A stretch of 64,000 nt of DNA from Actinacidiphila acididurans (GTDB taxonomy: Bacteria; Actinomycetota; Actinomycetes; Streptomycetales; Streptomycetaceae): positions 124,001 through 188,000 of the forward strand of contig NZ_JADKYB010000019.1 of the NCBI RefSeq assembly GCF_016918855.1, given 5' to 3'. The position numbers and the translations under genes are program-made. The notes below the pieces were generated by a model. It had not been told where the DNA came from and ran no database searches. It was given only the letters and a program-made list of their open reading frames with translations. Below, piece by piece: positions 32,781-41,897 of the stretch (position 1 is the stretch's first letter; every line of letters starts with the position of its first letter).

Positions 32781-35700
32781 TCAGCCGGTGTAACTGCGCG
32801 GCACGTTGAAGCCCTCGACGACCACCTGCGGCAGCCGGCCGTCCGAGGTCGGGTGCGGCCAGTTGGCCGTGAGGGCGTGCTCCTCACCGGGCAGCAGCCA
32901 CAGGTAGTTGTCGCCGACGTAGGCCGGCAGGATCCGCCGGCCGGTCGCGCGGTCGCGCAGCGAGATCCGCACCATGGCCGCCACGGCGGTGCCGGTGTTG
33001 CGGACCGTCGCGGTCAGCGCGCCGGCCTGCTGCCCGCTCGCCCGCACCCGGCGGGTGCCGGTGACCGCCACGCGTGCGGCGGACAGCGAGGTGAGGGCGG
33101 TCAGGTCGGCGGGACGCCGGTAGCGCCAGTAGGTGTTGGCGGACAGGGCCGTCCCGTCGGCGCCGGTCAGCTCCAGCCGCACCAGGTGCGGGGAGGGGAA
33201 GGCGTCCGGGAAGGGCGCCACCGGGCCGGTCGCGGTGGCCGAGGACGCGAGGTCCGCGGTCGCGGTGACCGGGTCGGCCAGCCGGTTTCCGAGCAGGTCG
33301 TAGGCGGTGGCGGTGACCGTGACGCCGGTCAGCGCCGCCGGGGTGTGGTTGACCGCGGTGATCTGCCCGTCGGAGGGCCGCAGTTGGACGTGGACGGGCT
33401 CGCACGCCTTGCGGGCGCCGTGGTAGAAGCCGTTGGTGTCCAGGTCGTAGTCGTAGGTCTGCCACACCGTGCTGTACCAGGCCGGGTGGGACATCCACAG
33501 CAGCAGGCCGGAGGCGTTGTTCCACAGCGCGCTGTTCCACGCCTCGAACATCGCCCGCGCGTTCTCGTAGTTGACCAGTTGCGCCTTGGCGGTGAAGGTG
33601 TCCAGGTCGCCGGAGGTGCCGAGCCGGTCCTCGATGGCCTGCTGGTAGCTCTGCGGCGACTGGGCGCCGTTGCGGGCCCAGTCGTGCGCGCCCCACACCT
33701 CGCCGATCGGCCAGGCCGCCTCGTCGCCGGCCAGGTTGCGCATGGTGTCGGCGACCGGGAGGACGGGCATGCCGATCTCGGTGTGGAAGCCGAAGTTCCC
33801 GGTGCCGTAGTAGCTGCCGGGGTCGGTCCAGCCGTAGGGGCCGTGGCCCTTGACCACGCCGTCGGCGGAGGAGCCGAGGTAGAAGGCGTCGGGGTGCTCC
33901 TGCGCGACGGCCTGCTTGACCCCGTCGTCGATCGGCGCGGGCGGCGCGCCCTCGTTGGCGCCGCACCACACCGCGAGGCTCGCGTGGTTGCGGAAGGCGC
34001 GGATCGTGTCGCGGGCCAGCGCCAGGTACGTGGGGTGGTCCGGCGGGTCCATGGACCAGCCGTCCCAGAAGTCGTTCCACACCAGCAGGCCGTTCTCGTC
34101 GCAGGCGGCGAAGAACTCCTCGCGGTTGCTGCACCCGGTCCAGTTGCGGATCATGGTGAAGTTCTGGTCGCGGTGCAGGGCGACGGTGTCGGCGGTGCGG
34201 GTGCCGAGCACGCGCCGCAGGAGTTCGTCGAAGCCCCAGTTGCCGCCGCGGCAGAACACCTTGGTGCCGTTGACGGAGATCTCCAGCGGCTGGACCGGGC
34301 GCTGGACGACGTGTGTCGCGTCGGTCCACTGCTGCCCGTCCGGCGAGACCTGGATCGTGAAGTCGGTGGCGTACGCGACCTCCCACTCGATCACGACGTG
34401 GTCGATGTCCGCGCCCGCGCCGAGGTCGAGCTGGATCCACTGGTTGTCGGCATAGCCGGAGGACCAGCGGGTGTTCGAGTCGCCGTCGGTGACGTTGCCG
34501 GGCGGGCCGGCGCTGGAGTCGGTGGAGGACGCGGTGGCGGGCTTGCCGCGCGCGAGGTCCGTGGTGTGGTCGCCGGCCGCGTACACCGACAGCGTCCACA
34601 TCGAGATGCCGTACTGGGTGGCGCGGTGGGCCGCGGTCAGCCGTACGTACCGGCCCTGCACGGCGGTGAAGTCCAGGGTCTGCAAGCCGTGGCCGTTGGT
34701 CATCGGGATCGGCATGCTGAAGTCGAAGCCGAACTGGCGGATGCCGAACCGGAAGGTGCGCTCGTCGCTGTCAGCGCCGTCGACGGCGGCGCTGACGGTC
34801 ATGTCGTGCAGCACCGGGTCGCCGTAGCCGTTGGGCCACCACAGCCGAGGATGGTCGACGCGCAGCGCGGGGAAGCGGTCGGGGGCGAGCACCACGTCCT
34901 GGGTGGCGCCGGCCGGCACGGTGACGGTGGTGCGGACGCTCGCCCTGCCGGAGCCGGCGTCGAAGGCGGCGGTCACGGTGACCTGCTGGTCCTGCTCCGC
35001 GGTGTTGGTGACCGGCACGGTGACGGTCAGCTCGGCGGTGGACAGGTGGCCGGGCAGCTTGGTGGACACGTACGGGTCGGTGACCACCGCGGTGCCGGTC
35101 GAGCGCAGCCGCACGTGGTTCCAGATGCCGGTGGCGCGGTCGCGGACCGGCGGCATCCAGTCCCAGCCGGAGATCGACATGTACGTCGGGGAGTTGCGGT
35201 TCATGGTGCCGCTGCCCGCGTCCAGCCAGGAGTCGCCGGTCTGGCCCTTGTCGGCGGGGCTGCCGGGGTACGGCATCGGGTCGACACGGACCGCGAGGAC
35301 GTTCTCGGCCTCTCCGGGGCGCAGCAGGCCGGTGATGTCGAAGGCGGCGCGGGCGAAGGGGTGGGTGATCTCGCCGAGTCTGCTGCCGTTGAACCAGAAC
35401 TCGGCGTGGTGGTTCACGCCGTCGAACTCCAGCCGGACACGGCGGCCGGCCCGGCGGTCCAGGCCGGCCGGCAGGCGGAAGACCCTGCGGTACCACCAGG
35501 AGTGCCGGGACAGGGCCTCGGGGATGCGCAGGTTGTTGCGGCCGCGCACCGGGTCGGGCAGTTTGCCCTGCTCGACCAGGGCGGCGAGCACCGTACCGGG
35601 GACGGTGGCGGGCAGCCAGTCGGAGACGTCCACGCCCTGGCCGGACAGCACGGCGCCGTCCGTGGAGGGCGCGAAGTCGTCGGTGGTCACGCTCCAGCCG

Positions 35701-36482
35701 GACTCGACCGGCACCGTGCCGTCGGCGGCGACGGTCAGCTCCGGCGGCGGGCCGGGCGGGGTGTGCCAGTCGGTCCAGCCCTCGGCGTCGGGCCGCCGGC
35801 CTGCCGCGGTGCCGTGCACGCGCAGCCCGTTGAGGCCGAGCGGCGCGGCGCTGGACCGCTTGGTCGCGGTCATCCGCACGTACCGGCCGCGGGCCGGCGG
35901 GTCCAGCGGCAGGGTGACCGTGCCGCCGCGCCCGTCGTCCTCCTGGTGGACGGTGCGCCAGGTGGAGTTGTCGGTGGAGACCTCCAGGGTGAACGCGGTC
36001 GCGCAGCTGGACTGGATCTCGTTGCCGAGCGAGCCCTCGCGGGAGTGCGCCCCGGACGGCGGCAGGTAGGGCACGTCGCTCGCGGTGGCCTCGAAGACCA
36101 GGTCGACCGCGGTGACGGTGCAGACCGCCTCCAGGTCGACGGCGATCCACTGCGGGTCGCCGGGGCCGGCCCGCCAGCCGCTGCCGCGTACTCCGGTGGC
36201 GTCGAAGCCGTCCACGGCGAAGGACGGGACGGTGGCGGCGTAGGCCTGCGAGGAGACGGTCACCGGGCGGTAGCGGGCCAGGTCCGCGTCGGGGCCGGAG
36301 CCGGCGCCCGGTTCGGCGGCGCGGGCGAGGGCGGCGGGCAGCAGCACGCCCGCTCCCCACGCGGCCAGCACGGTGGTGTTGGCGGCCAGGAACCGGCGGC
36401 GGGACAGCCCTGAGCCGCCGCCGGACTGATCGCTCGGCGGCTCCCCGGGGGACGGTGCCTGCGGCGGTACGGGGTCGCGCAC
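32781..36482 (-). CDS. Tat-exported glycoside hydrolase family 2 protein with two F5/8-type C modules
   Basis: A 1233-residue enzyme resembling exo-beta-D-glucosaminidase/beta-mannosidase branches of GH2. A Tat signal SRRRFLAANTTVLAAWGAG is at residues 27-45. An F5/8 type C module (about 65-215) precedes the GH2 sugar-binding and immunoglobulin-like domains. A second F5/8C-like segment is inserted just before the TIM barrel, in permuted order. The barrel has acid/base Glu in WCGANEGAPP and nucleophile Glu in FHTEIGMPVLP. The GTG at 36482 follows AAGGAG by 6 nt and is preferred; ATG 36497 is the alternative. It should release beta-linked sugar residues outside the cell. It is 125 nt downstream of the GH95 gene. 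Confidence 0.87.
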   Translation of the reverse strand: MRDPVPPQAPSPGEPPSDQSGGGSGLSRRRFLAANTTVLAAWGAGVLLPAALARAAEPGAGSGPDADLARYRPVTVSSQAYAATVPSFAVDGFDATGVRGSGWRAGPGDPQWIAVDLEAVCTVTAVDLVFEATASDVPYLPPSGAHSREGSLGNEIQSSCATAFTLEVSTDNSTWRTVHQEDDGRGGTVTLPLDPPARGRYVRMTATKRSSAAPLGLNGLRVHGTAAGRRPDAEGWTDWHTPPGPPPELTVAADGTVPVESGWSVTTDDFAPSTDGAVLSGQGVDVSDWLPATVPGTVLAALVEQGKLPDPVRGRNNLRIPEALSRHSWWYRRVFRLPAGLDRRAGRRVRLEFDGVNHHAEFWFNGSRLGEITHPFARAAFDITGLLRPGEAENVLAVRVDPMPYPGSPADKGQTGDSWLDAGSGTMNRNSPTYMSISGWDWMPPVRDRATGIWNHVRLRSTGTAVVTDPYVSTKLPGHLSTAELTVTVPVTNTAEQDQQVTVTAAFDAGSGRASVRTTVTVPAGATQDVVLAPDRFPALRVDHPRLWWPNGYGDPVLHDMTVSAAVDGADSDERTFRFGIRQFGFDFSMPIPMTNGHGLQTLDFTAVQGRYVRLTAAHRATQYGISMWTLSVYAAGDHTTDLARGKPATASSTDSSAGPPGNVTDGDSNTRWSSGYADNQWIQLDLGAGADIDHVVIEWEVAYATDFTIQVSPDGQQWTDATHVVQRPVQPLEISVNGTKVFCRGGNWGFDELLRRVLGTRTADTVALHRDQNFTMIRNWTGCSNREEFFAACDENGLLVWNDFWDGWSMDPPDHPTYLALARDTIRAFRNHASLAVWCGANEGAPPAPIDDGVKQAVAQEHPDAFYLGSSADGVVKGHGPYGWTDPGSYYGTGNFGFHTEIGMPVLPVADTMRNLAGDEAAWPIGEVWGAHDWARNGAQSPQSYQQAIEDRLGTSGDLDTFTAKAQLVNYENARAMFEAWNSALWNNASGLLLWMSHPAWYSTVWQTYDYDLDTNGFYHGARKACEPVHVQLRPSDGQITAVNHTPAALTGVTVTATAYDLLGNRLADPVTATADLASSATATGPVAPFPDAFPSPHLVRLELTGADGTALSANTYWRYRRPADLTALTSLSAARVAVTGTRRVRASGQQAGALTATVRNTGTAVAAMVRISLRDRATGRRILPAYVGDNYLWLLPGEEHALTANWPHPTSDGRLPQVVVEGFNVPRSYTG

Positions 36483-36607
36483 GGGTAACTCCTTCATCGG
36501 TCGCGGGAATGGTGGGGTGCGGTGGTTCCTGATGCCGGGTTCCTGACGCGGGACGAAGCCGGCGGGCCTGACGGGGCGTTGCTGACTGCCCGTTGCCGGG
36601 GCAGCGC

Positions 36608-39556
36608 TCAGGACCCGTAGACCTCCACGTCCCACAGCGAGAAGCCGTAGGAGGTGGCGCGCGTGATCAGGTCCAGCCGCACGTAGCGGCCGCTGACGGA
36701 GAGGTTCGGGAAGTCCATCCAGCCGGACGCGGTGTTGCCGGTCACGTTGGTGACGGTGGTCCAGGTGTGCCCGTCCGCGGAGACGTCGATCGCGAAGTCC
36801 CGGGCGGTGGCGGTCTCCCAGTTGAGCTTGACCTCGGTGAGCGAGTGCACCGCGCCGAGGTCGATCTGCAGCCACTGGTTGTCGGCGTAGTCGCTGGTCC
36901 AGCGGGTGGAGCTGTTGTTGTCGACGGTCTTGTCCGGGGTGACGTCGCCGTCGGAGGTACGAGTGGAGGAGGCGGTGGCGGTCGCGCCGTAGGACAGCAG
37001 GACGGCGGTGGGCGGGGCGGCGATCGGGGTGAAGGACAGCGCGACGCGGGTGCGGCCGGCCGGAAGGGTGACGCGGGTGCCGGTGCGGCCGGCGGTGCCG
37101 AGCGGGCCGACCTGGCGGCGGCGCGCGCCGACCGTGAGCGCCACGTCGGACAGGCCCGGCGGCAGGGAGAGTTCGACGCTCTGCCGGGTCCCGGAGTGCA
37201 GGGTGGCGGTCACGGTGCCGGACGGGTAGTCCCAGACGAGTTCCTCGACGGTGACCCGGCCGCGGGCCAGGATGCCGCGGATGGCGCCGGTGCCCAGGGC
37301 GCTGGGCAGGGCGGGCAGCAGGTCCAGCCGGCCGGGCGCGGAGAACACCAGCGCGTTGTGCAGCACGGCCGGGATGCCGCCGCTGGCGTCCACGTTGAAC
37401 ACGTTGAGGTTGTCGTAGTGCGAGGGCACCAGGCTGGTGTGGAAGACGCTGTCGGCGGCCATCAGGGTGAGGAAGTTCCAGATGTCGTCGCCGCGGCCGA
37501 GGCGGGCCGCGCACAGCGAGGCCTGCATGCGGTAGTGCGACTCGGACTCGCCGACGCTGCGGATCTTCTTCTCGTAGCTCCTGGCCGCGGCCGTCCACAG
37601 CTCGGGGGTGTCCTCCGGGCTGAACTCGTGGCTGACGAAGAGCGGGTAGAGCGAGGACAGGTGCCGGTGCGCCGGGAATTCCAGCATGTTCGGCTCGATG
37701 AACTCCTTGAGCGAGCCGTCCGCCACCGCCTTGACGCCGGTCTCCATCTGCCAGTTCGGCGGCGGGGTGCCGCCGGTGGTCCGGGCGGTGTTGATCATGT
37801 ACGCCGGGAAGTGCGTCAGCAGTTCGCGCCAGCGGGCCACGCCATCGGCCTCGATGCCCAGGACGGTGCAGCCCTCGATGAGGTTGGTCAGCACTTCCTT
37901 GGCGACCGCGAAGTCGATGGTGGCGTTGTCGGCGAAGGCGCACTCGTAGGAGAAGGAAGGGGTGGAGCGCAGGGTGCCGTCGGCGTCGCGGACCCACCAG
38001 TCCTCGTAGAACAGCGCGCATTCCTTCAGGTACGGCAGCGCCCGGTCGCGCAGGAAGCGCAGGTCGCCGGTGTAGCGGTACTGGTCGTAGAAGTAGTGGC
38101 CGAGCCAGCCGGCGATGGAGACCTGGTTGAACCACTGCCAGTCGTGGTTCTGCTGGAAGTACGTGCCCTGGTCCTGCATGCGCGCGGGGTAGAGGATGCC
38201 GCGGCAGCCGGCCAGCTTGGTGGCACCCTCCTGCCAGGAGGGGACGCCGGACTCGATCAGCGAGAAGAAACCTTCCATCAGCTCGGGCATGGCGCCGCTG
38301 ACCGTGGAGTCCACGGCGAGCTGGAGGTTGGCGTCGGCGCTGTAGTCGCTGTGCCACGGCGGGGACCAGTTGCCGTTCCAGATGCCCTGGAGGTTGGGCG
38401 GCAGGTCGCCGCTGGCGGAGAGGACCACGTAGCGGCAGGCGTCGTAGACCTTCTCCAGCAGGGCCTTGGGCATGGTGCGCTCGCGCACGGCTTGGGCGAG
38501 CAGGGCGTCGGTGGTCAGGCCGCGGTCGGCGCCGCCACCGAAGTCGACGCTGACCCGGTTGTACAGCTCGCCGTGGACGGCGGCGTGCGGGCCGATCAGG
38601 CCGTTGTAGTCCGCGGGCAGCCGGTGCAACTGGCGGGCGAGTTCGTCCACTCCCCCGGTCTGCGGCGGGCGCCAGCGCTCGATGCGGATGAGGACCAGGA
38701 TCTCGTCGGCGCCCTGCACGGTGGCGGTGCCGTTGTCGACGGCGAGGGTGCCGCCGCGGGTCCGGAAGGTGACCACGCCGTCGTAACCGCCGTTGCCGGG
38801 GGCGTAGAGGTTGTGGAAGCCGATCCAGTCCGGGCCCTGGGCCGGGCCGGGGGTGATCTGCTTGGTGCCGACCGGGCCGAGGGAGAAGGTCGCGCTGAGG
38901 GCGCCCGCGCCGGGGCCGGTGAACTGGATTACGACAACGTTGTCGGGGCGCGAGGCGAACGCTTTTGTGGCGAAGGAACCTGCCGTGCCCTGCCAGGTGG
39001 TGGTCACCTCGCCGGTCTCGAAGTTCTCCGCGCGCCGGTAGTCGCTGGCCTGGTCCGCGCCGGTGAGGGAGCAGTTGAGGAACAGGCCGGGGTGGTAGTC
39101 GATGGACTCGTCGGGGGCCAGGCCGTGCGCCTTGGACTGCTGGAAGGACCAGTCGAGCATCGCCGCGTAGCCCTGGTCCTTGATCGTCTCGCGGATCTGG
39201 GGCACGAAGGCGGCGGTCTCGGCGATCGTGCGCTGCTCCGGGGAGTACTGCGAGGTGTACAGCTTGCTGTTGTTGACCAGGACGACGGGGCTTTCCGGGC
39301 GGCCGTACAGGACGGCGCCGAGGTTGCCGTTGCCGGTGACGAACCCGCTCTCCCAGTTCTCGGTCCACGACGTGCTGACCGCGCCGCGCGGCCCGGCCTG
39401 CGCGGCGTCGCCGGGTCTGCCGGCCGTGCCGGATGCTCCGGCGTCGTCCGCGCGGGCCTGGCCGGCGGTGGCCAGGGGCACCACACCGGTCGCCACCGCC
39501 CCTCCCGCCACCTGGAGGAATCCCCGTCGACTGACTCTGCTGCCCATACGGCTCAC
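36608..39556 (-). CDS. Tat-exported GH95-type alpha-L-fucosidase/galactosidase with C-terminal F5/8C module
   Basis: A 982-residue exported enzyme. The Tat signal is SRRGFLQVAGGAVATGVVP (about residues 9-27). The body has the GH95 layout: N-terminal beta-sandwich (TSWTENWESGFVTGNGNLGA) and an (alpha/alpha)6 barrel with IWNGNWSPPWHSDYSADANL and NHDWQWFNQVSIAGWLGHYF. GH95 enzymes cleave terminal alpha-1,2-L-fucose, or alpha-L-galactose, with inversion. A C-terminal F5/8 type C module (about 845-982) would bind the polysaccharide. The GTG at 39556 has SD GGAAGG; an ATG three codons later is possible. A promoter (39601-39629) and an overlapping operator lie directly upstream, so this gene and GH2 form a regulated operon. 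Confidence 0.85.
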   Translation of the reverse strand: MSRMGSRVSRRGFLQVAGGAVATGVVPLATAGQARADDAGASGTAGRPGDAAQAGPRGAVSTSWTENWESGFVTGNGNLGAVLYGRPESPVVLVNNSKLYTSQYSPEQRTIAETAAFVPQIRETIKDQGYAAMLDWSFQQSKAHGLAPDESIDYHPGLFLNCSLTGADQASDYRRAENFETGEVTTTWQGTAGSFATKAFASRPDNVVVIQFTGPGAGALSATFSLGPVGTKQITPGPAQGPDWIGFHNLYAPGNGGYDGVVTFRTRGGTLAVDNGTATVQGADEILVLIRIERWRPPQTGGVDELARQLHRLPADYNGLIGPHAAVHGELYNRVSVDFGGGADRGLTTDALLAQAVRERTMPKALLEKVYDACRYVVLSASGDLPPNLQGIWNGNWSPPWHSDYSADANLQLAVDSTVSGAMPELMEGFFSLIESGVPSWQEGATKLAGCRGILYPARMQDQGTYFQQNHDWQWFNQVSIAGWLGHYFYDQYRYTGDLRFLRDRALPYLKECALFYEDWWVRDADGTLRSTPSFSYECAFADNATIDFAVAKEVLTNLIEGCTVLGIEADGVARWRELLTHFPAYMINTARTTGGTPPPNWQMETGVKAVADGSLKEFIEPNMLEFPAHRHLSSLYPLFVSHEFSPEDTPELWTAAARSYEKKIRSVGESESHYRMQASLCAARLGRGDDIWNFLTLMAADSVFHTSLVPSHYDNLNVFNVDASGGIPAVLHNALVFSAPGRLDLLPALPSALGTGAIRGILARGRVTVEELVWDYPSGTVTATLHSGTRQSVELSLPPGLSDVALTVGARRRQVGPLGTAGRTGTRVTLPAGRTRVALSFTPIAAPPTAVLLSYGATATASSTRTSDGDVTPDKTVDNNSSTRWTSDYADNQWLQIDLGAVHSLTEVKLNWETATARDFAIDVSADGHTWTTVTNVTGNTASGWMDFPNLSVSGRYVRLDLITRATSYGFSLWDVEVYGS

Positions 39557-39582
39557 CAACCGCCTTCCATAGAAGAGCGATA

Positions 39583-39591
39583 CATCGGATG
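39583..39591. promoter_or_regulatory. CATCnGATG operator just downstream of the GH95 transcription start
   Basis: CATCGGATG (ATACATCGGATGACT context). It begins about 10 nt after the GH95 -10 box, a position where a bound regulator blocks RNA polymerase. Confidence 0.6.
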
Positions 39592-39600
39592 ACTGAGCCT

Positions 39601-39629
39601 TGTATAGGGCGACGGGTGGGGTGTGTAAA
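39601..39629 (-). promoter_or_regulatory. Promoter of the GH95-GH2 operon
   Basis: Minus strand TTTACA (39624-39629), 17 nt, TATACA (39601-39606): the closest match to a vegetative promoter in the window. Confidence 0.7.
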
Positions 39630-39804
39630 GGGATTGCGCAAGGTTCGGTCACAGCACCCACCGTGACCTGCGGGACCGTACGAGGCGTCAATACGCCAGG
39701 CTCTCGGGGCTGTGCGGGTGCTGTGAGGCGACGAGCGGAAGCGGCCGCGAGGGCCGGCGGGGTGCACGAATGACCTGGGAGGGATCCCACCTGAGCAGTA
39801 AGGC

Positions 39805-39834
39805 TTGACGATTCATCGGATGAACCGATAGGAC
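39805..39834 (+). promoter_or_regulatory. Promoter-like sequence with operator in its spacer, plus strand
   Basis: TTGACG (39805-39810), 18 nt, TAGGAC (39829-39834). The spacer contains TTCATCGGATGAA (39812-39824), the longest version of the CATCnGATG palindrome. No plus-strand gene follows. Confidence 0.5.
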
Positions 39835-39854
39835 TGCCGTTGGTCGGCACAGAC

Positions 39855-39879
39855 GGGGGCGTCCCGGCGGGGCGCCCCC
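39855..39879 (-). terminator. Terminator of the sugar-import operon
   Basis: GGGGGCG / CGCCCCC arms with an 11-nt loop, 115 nt after the esterase stop. Confidence 0.5.
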
Positions 39880-39993
39880 GGCCGGACTACGGTGCACGCG
39901 GCGATGTGTTGCGCGGTCCCGGTGCGCCGGGCGCGCCGGGAGACGGCCTCGCCGGTCCCATGCCGGCGATCGGGCGATGGGCGGTACCCGCGG

Positions 39994-40965
39994 TCAGGCC
40001 AGCGTCGCGGCCAGGAACCGGAACTGCTCGGCGGTCTGGTGCGCCGCGCCGCCCTCGTGCCCGTCGAAGGGCCACACCGTGATGTCCTTGGCCGCACCCG
40101 CCCAGCGGTTGTAGGCCGCGAAGACCGTGGAGGGAGGGCAGGTGGTGTCCATCAGGGCGACCGAGAACAGGGCCGGCGCCGTCGCCCGGGCGGCGAGGTT
40201 CATCCCGTCGAAGTAGTCCAGCGTGGCGAACGCCCGCTCCACGGCGTGCCGGTGGGTACGGCACCAGGTGGCCAGTTCGCGGTAGGGGTGGTCGTCGGTG
40301 ATCCGCACGGCCCGCCGTACATGGCACAGGAAGGGCACGTCGACCACGGCCGCGGCCACCCGGTCGCCCAGGGCCGCCGCGGCGATCGCGGTGCCGCCGC
40401 CCTGGCTCGCGCCGAGCACCGCGATCCGGTCCGGGTCGATCCGCGGGTGGGTGCGGGCGGTGTCCACCGCGCGCACCGCGTCGGTGAACAGCCGCCGGTA
40501 GTAGTACGTCTGCGGCGAGCCGATGCCGCGGGTGAGGTAACCCGGCGTCTGGGGCGCGCCCGAGGGGTCGGGGTCGGCGGTCACCGCGTGGGTGTGGCCG
40601 TCGCTGCCCTGGCCGCGGTTGTCCATCACCAGGTGGGCGTAGCCGGCGGCCGACCAGGTCAGGTACTCGTGCGGGAAGCCGCGGCCGCCGTTGTAGCCGA
40701 CGAACTGCACCACGCAGGGCAGCCGCCCCTCGATGTGCCGGGGCAGCAGCAGCCAGGCCCGCACCGGCTGCCCCGCGTACCCGCCGAAGGTCACGTCGTA
40801 CACGTCCACCGTGCGCAGCCCGCTGTCGTACGGCTCGAAGCGCGCCGCTCCGGCCGCCGCCCGCGACTCGGCGAGGGTGGCCCGCCAGAAGGCGTCGAGG
40901 TCGGCGGGCCCACTCGGCTCGGGCCGGTAGGACCGCAGCTCGGACAGGGGCAGGTCGAACAGCAC
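39994..40965 (-). CDS. Acetylxylan esterase family (CE7) alpha/beta hydrolase
   Basis: A 323-residue intracellular-looking esterase of the AXE1/cephalosporin-C deacetylase type. It starts MLFDLPLSELRSYRPEPSGP, the usual CE7 opening. The fold markers are the oxyanion-region VQFVGYNGGRG, the nucleophile elbow LGASQGGG, the Asp in ALMDTTCPPST and the His in FDGHEGG. CE7 enzymes remove acetyl groups from short xylo-oligosaccharides or other acetylated sugars after import, fitting its place as last gene of a sugar-ABC operon. The start is 7 nt after the permease stop. No signal peptide is present. Confidence 0.9.
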   Translation of the reverse strand: MLFDLPLSELRSYRPEPSGPADLDAFWRATLAESRAAAGAARFEPYDSGLRTVDVYDVTFGGYAGQPVRAWLLLPRHIEGRLPCVVQFVGYNGGRGFPHEYLTWSAAGYAHLVMDNRGQGSDGHTHAVTADPDPSGAPQTPGYLTRGIGSPQTYYYRRLFTDAVRAVDTARTHPRIDPDRIAVLGASQGGGTAIAAAALGDRVAAAVVDVPFLCHVRRAVRITDDHPYRELATWCRTHRHAVERAFATLDYFDGMNLAARATAPALFSVALMDTTCPPSTVFAAYNRWAGAAKDITVWPFDGHEGGAAHQTAEQFRFLAATLA

Positions 40966-40972
40966 GGGCAGG

Positions 40973-41887
40973 TCACTCCTTGGTCGCCCCGGCGAGCATC
41001 CCCGAGACCAGGGTGCGCTGGGAGAACAGGAACAGGACGAGGACGGGCAGGATCGCGACGATGATCGCGAGCGACAGCTCCGGGATGGTGATGTTCAGCC
41101 CGGCCCCGGCCACCGGGTTGAAGGACGGGGTGGAGGACAGCAACTGGTTCAGGCCGACCTGGATCGGAAACTGGTTGCTGTTGGGCAGCACCAGGTAGGG
41201 CAGGAAGAAGTTGTTCCAGTTGCCGACGAAGCTGAAGAAGGCCACCAGGCCGACGACCGGCTTGGCCAGCGGCAGCGCGATCCGAGAGAAGAGCTGCCAC
41301 TCCGAGCAGCCGTCGATGCGGGCGGCGGACAGCAGGTCGCGGGGCAGGCTGGTGGCGAAGTAGATGTACACCAGGTACACCCCGAACGGGTAGAACGAGA
41401 ACGGCAGGATCACCGACCAGACCGTCCCGATCAGGTGGAACCGGTTCAGCTCCAGGAAGATCGGCAGCACCAGCGTCGCCGACGGCATGATCATGCTCAC
41501 CAGGGTGATCACGAGCAGCGTCTTGCGGCCGCGGAATCTGGTCAGCGCCAGCGCGTAGCCGGCCGGCACGCTGGTCAGCAGCGTGAGCACCAGCGAACCG
41601 GCGGAGTAGATAGCGGAGTTGCGCAGCCACACCAGCAGGGCATGGTCCTGGAACGAGAACAGGTGCCGCCAGGCCCGGCCGACCTGGGCGAAGGAGCCGA
41701 AGGACAGCGGATTGTCGTGCACGATCTGGTCGGCGGTCTTGGTGGGCGCCAGCAGCAGCCAGATCACCGGCAGCACGAAGAACACCAGGAGGACGGCGAG
41801 CAGGAGACCGATCACCAGGAACGACGCGGCCCGGGAGGGCGTGGCGCGCAGCCGGGCGGAACCGCGGGCGGGGGCGAGTTGGGTCAT
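40973..41887 (-). CDS. Carbohydrate ABC transporter permease (MalG-type)
   Basis: A 304-residue inner-membrane permease with six membrane helices. The first is FLVIGLLLAVLLVFFVLPVI near residues 23-43. The EAA-type loop that contacts the ATPase is LLSAARIDGCSEWQLFSRIALP (read as LLSAARIDGCSEW and FSRIALP). It pairs with the permease encoded upstream to form the channel of a CUT1 sugar importer. No ATPase gene is present in the window, so a shared MsiK-type ATPase elsewhere is likely, as is usual for Streptomyces sugar importers. It follows the first permease by 10 nt. Confidence 0.9.
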   Translation of the reverse strand: MTQLAPARGSARLRATPSRAASFLVIGLLLAVLLVFFVLPVIWLLLAPTKTADQIVHDNPLSFGSFAQVGRAWRHLFSFQDHALLVWLRNSAIYSAGSLVLTLLTSVPAGYALALTRFRGRKTLLVITLVSMIMPSATLVLPIFLELNRFHLIGTVWSVILPFSFYPFGVYLVYIYFATSLPRDLLSAARIDGCSEWQLFSRIALPLAKPVVGLVAFFSFVGNWNNFFLPYLVLPNSNQFPIQVGLNQLLSSTPSFNPVAGAGLNITIPELSLAIIVAILPVLVLFLFSQRTLVSGMLAGATKE

Positions 41888-41897
41888 TTCTCAACCG

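Larger units (their letters stand above)
39557..39993. other. 437-bp regulatory gap upstream of the GH95-GH2 operon
   Basis: No gene is evident. The gap holds the GH95 promoter, two CATCGGATG sites, a promoter-like sequence pointing away from GH95 and the hairpin ending the sugar-import operon (separate entries). Confidence 0.6.

Noticed and set aside
32100..36413. A 1437-codon plus-strand open frame, and a similar 999-codon one at 36593-39592
   Set aside because: Both are antisense to the GH2 and GH95 genes, Gly/Ala/Val/Arg-rich with no recognisable domain; typical shadow frames in very GC-rich DNA.
32781..39767. A single 2328-codon open frame spanning both GH2 and GH95 regions on the minus strand
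   Set aside because: Only the part below 36497 has coding character; the upper part is Arg/Pro/His-rich and out of frame with the GH95 gene, which has its own start, Tat signal and promoter.
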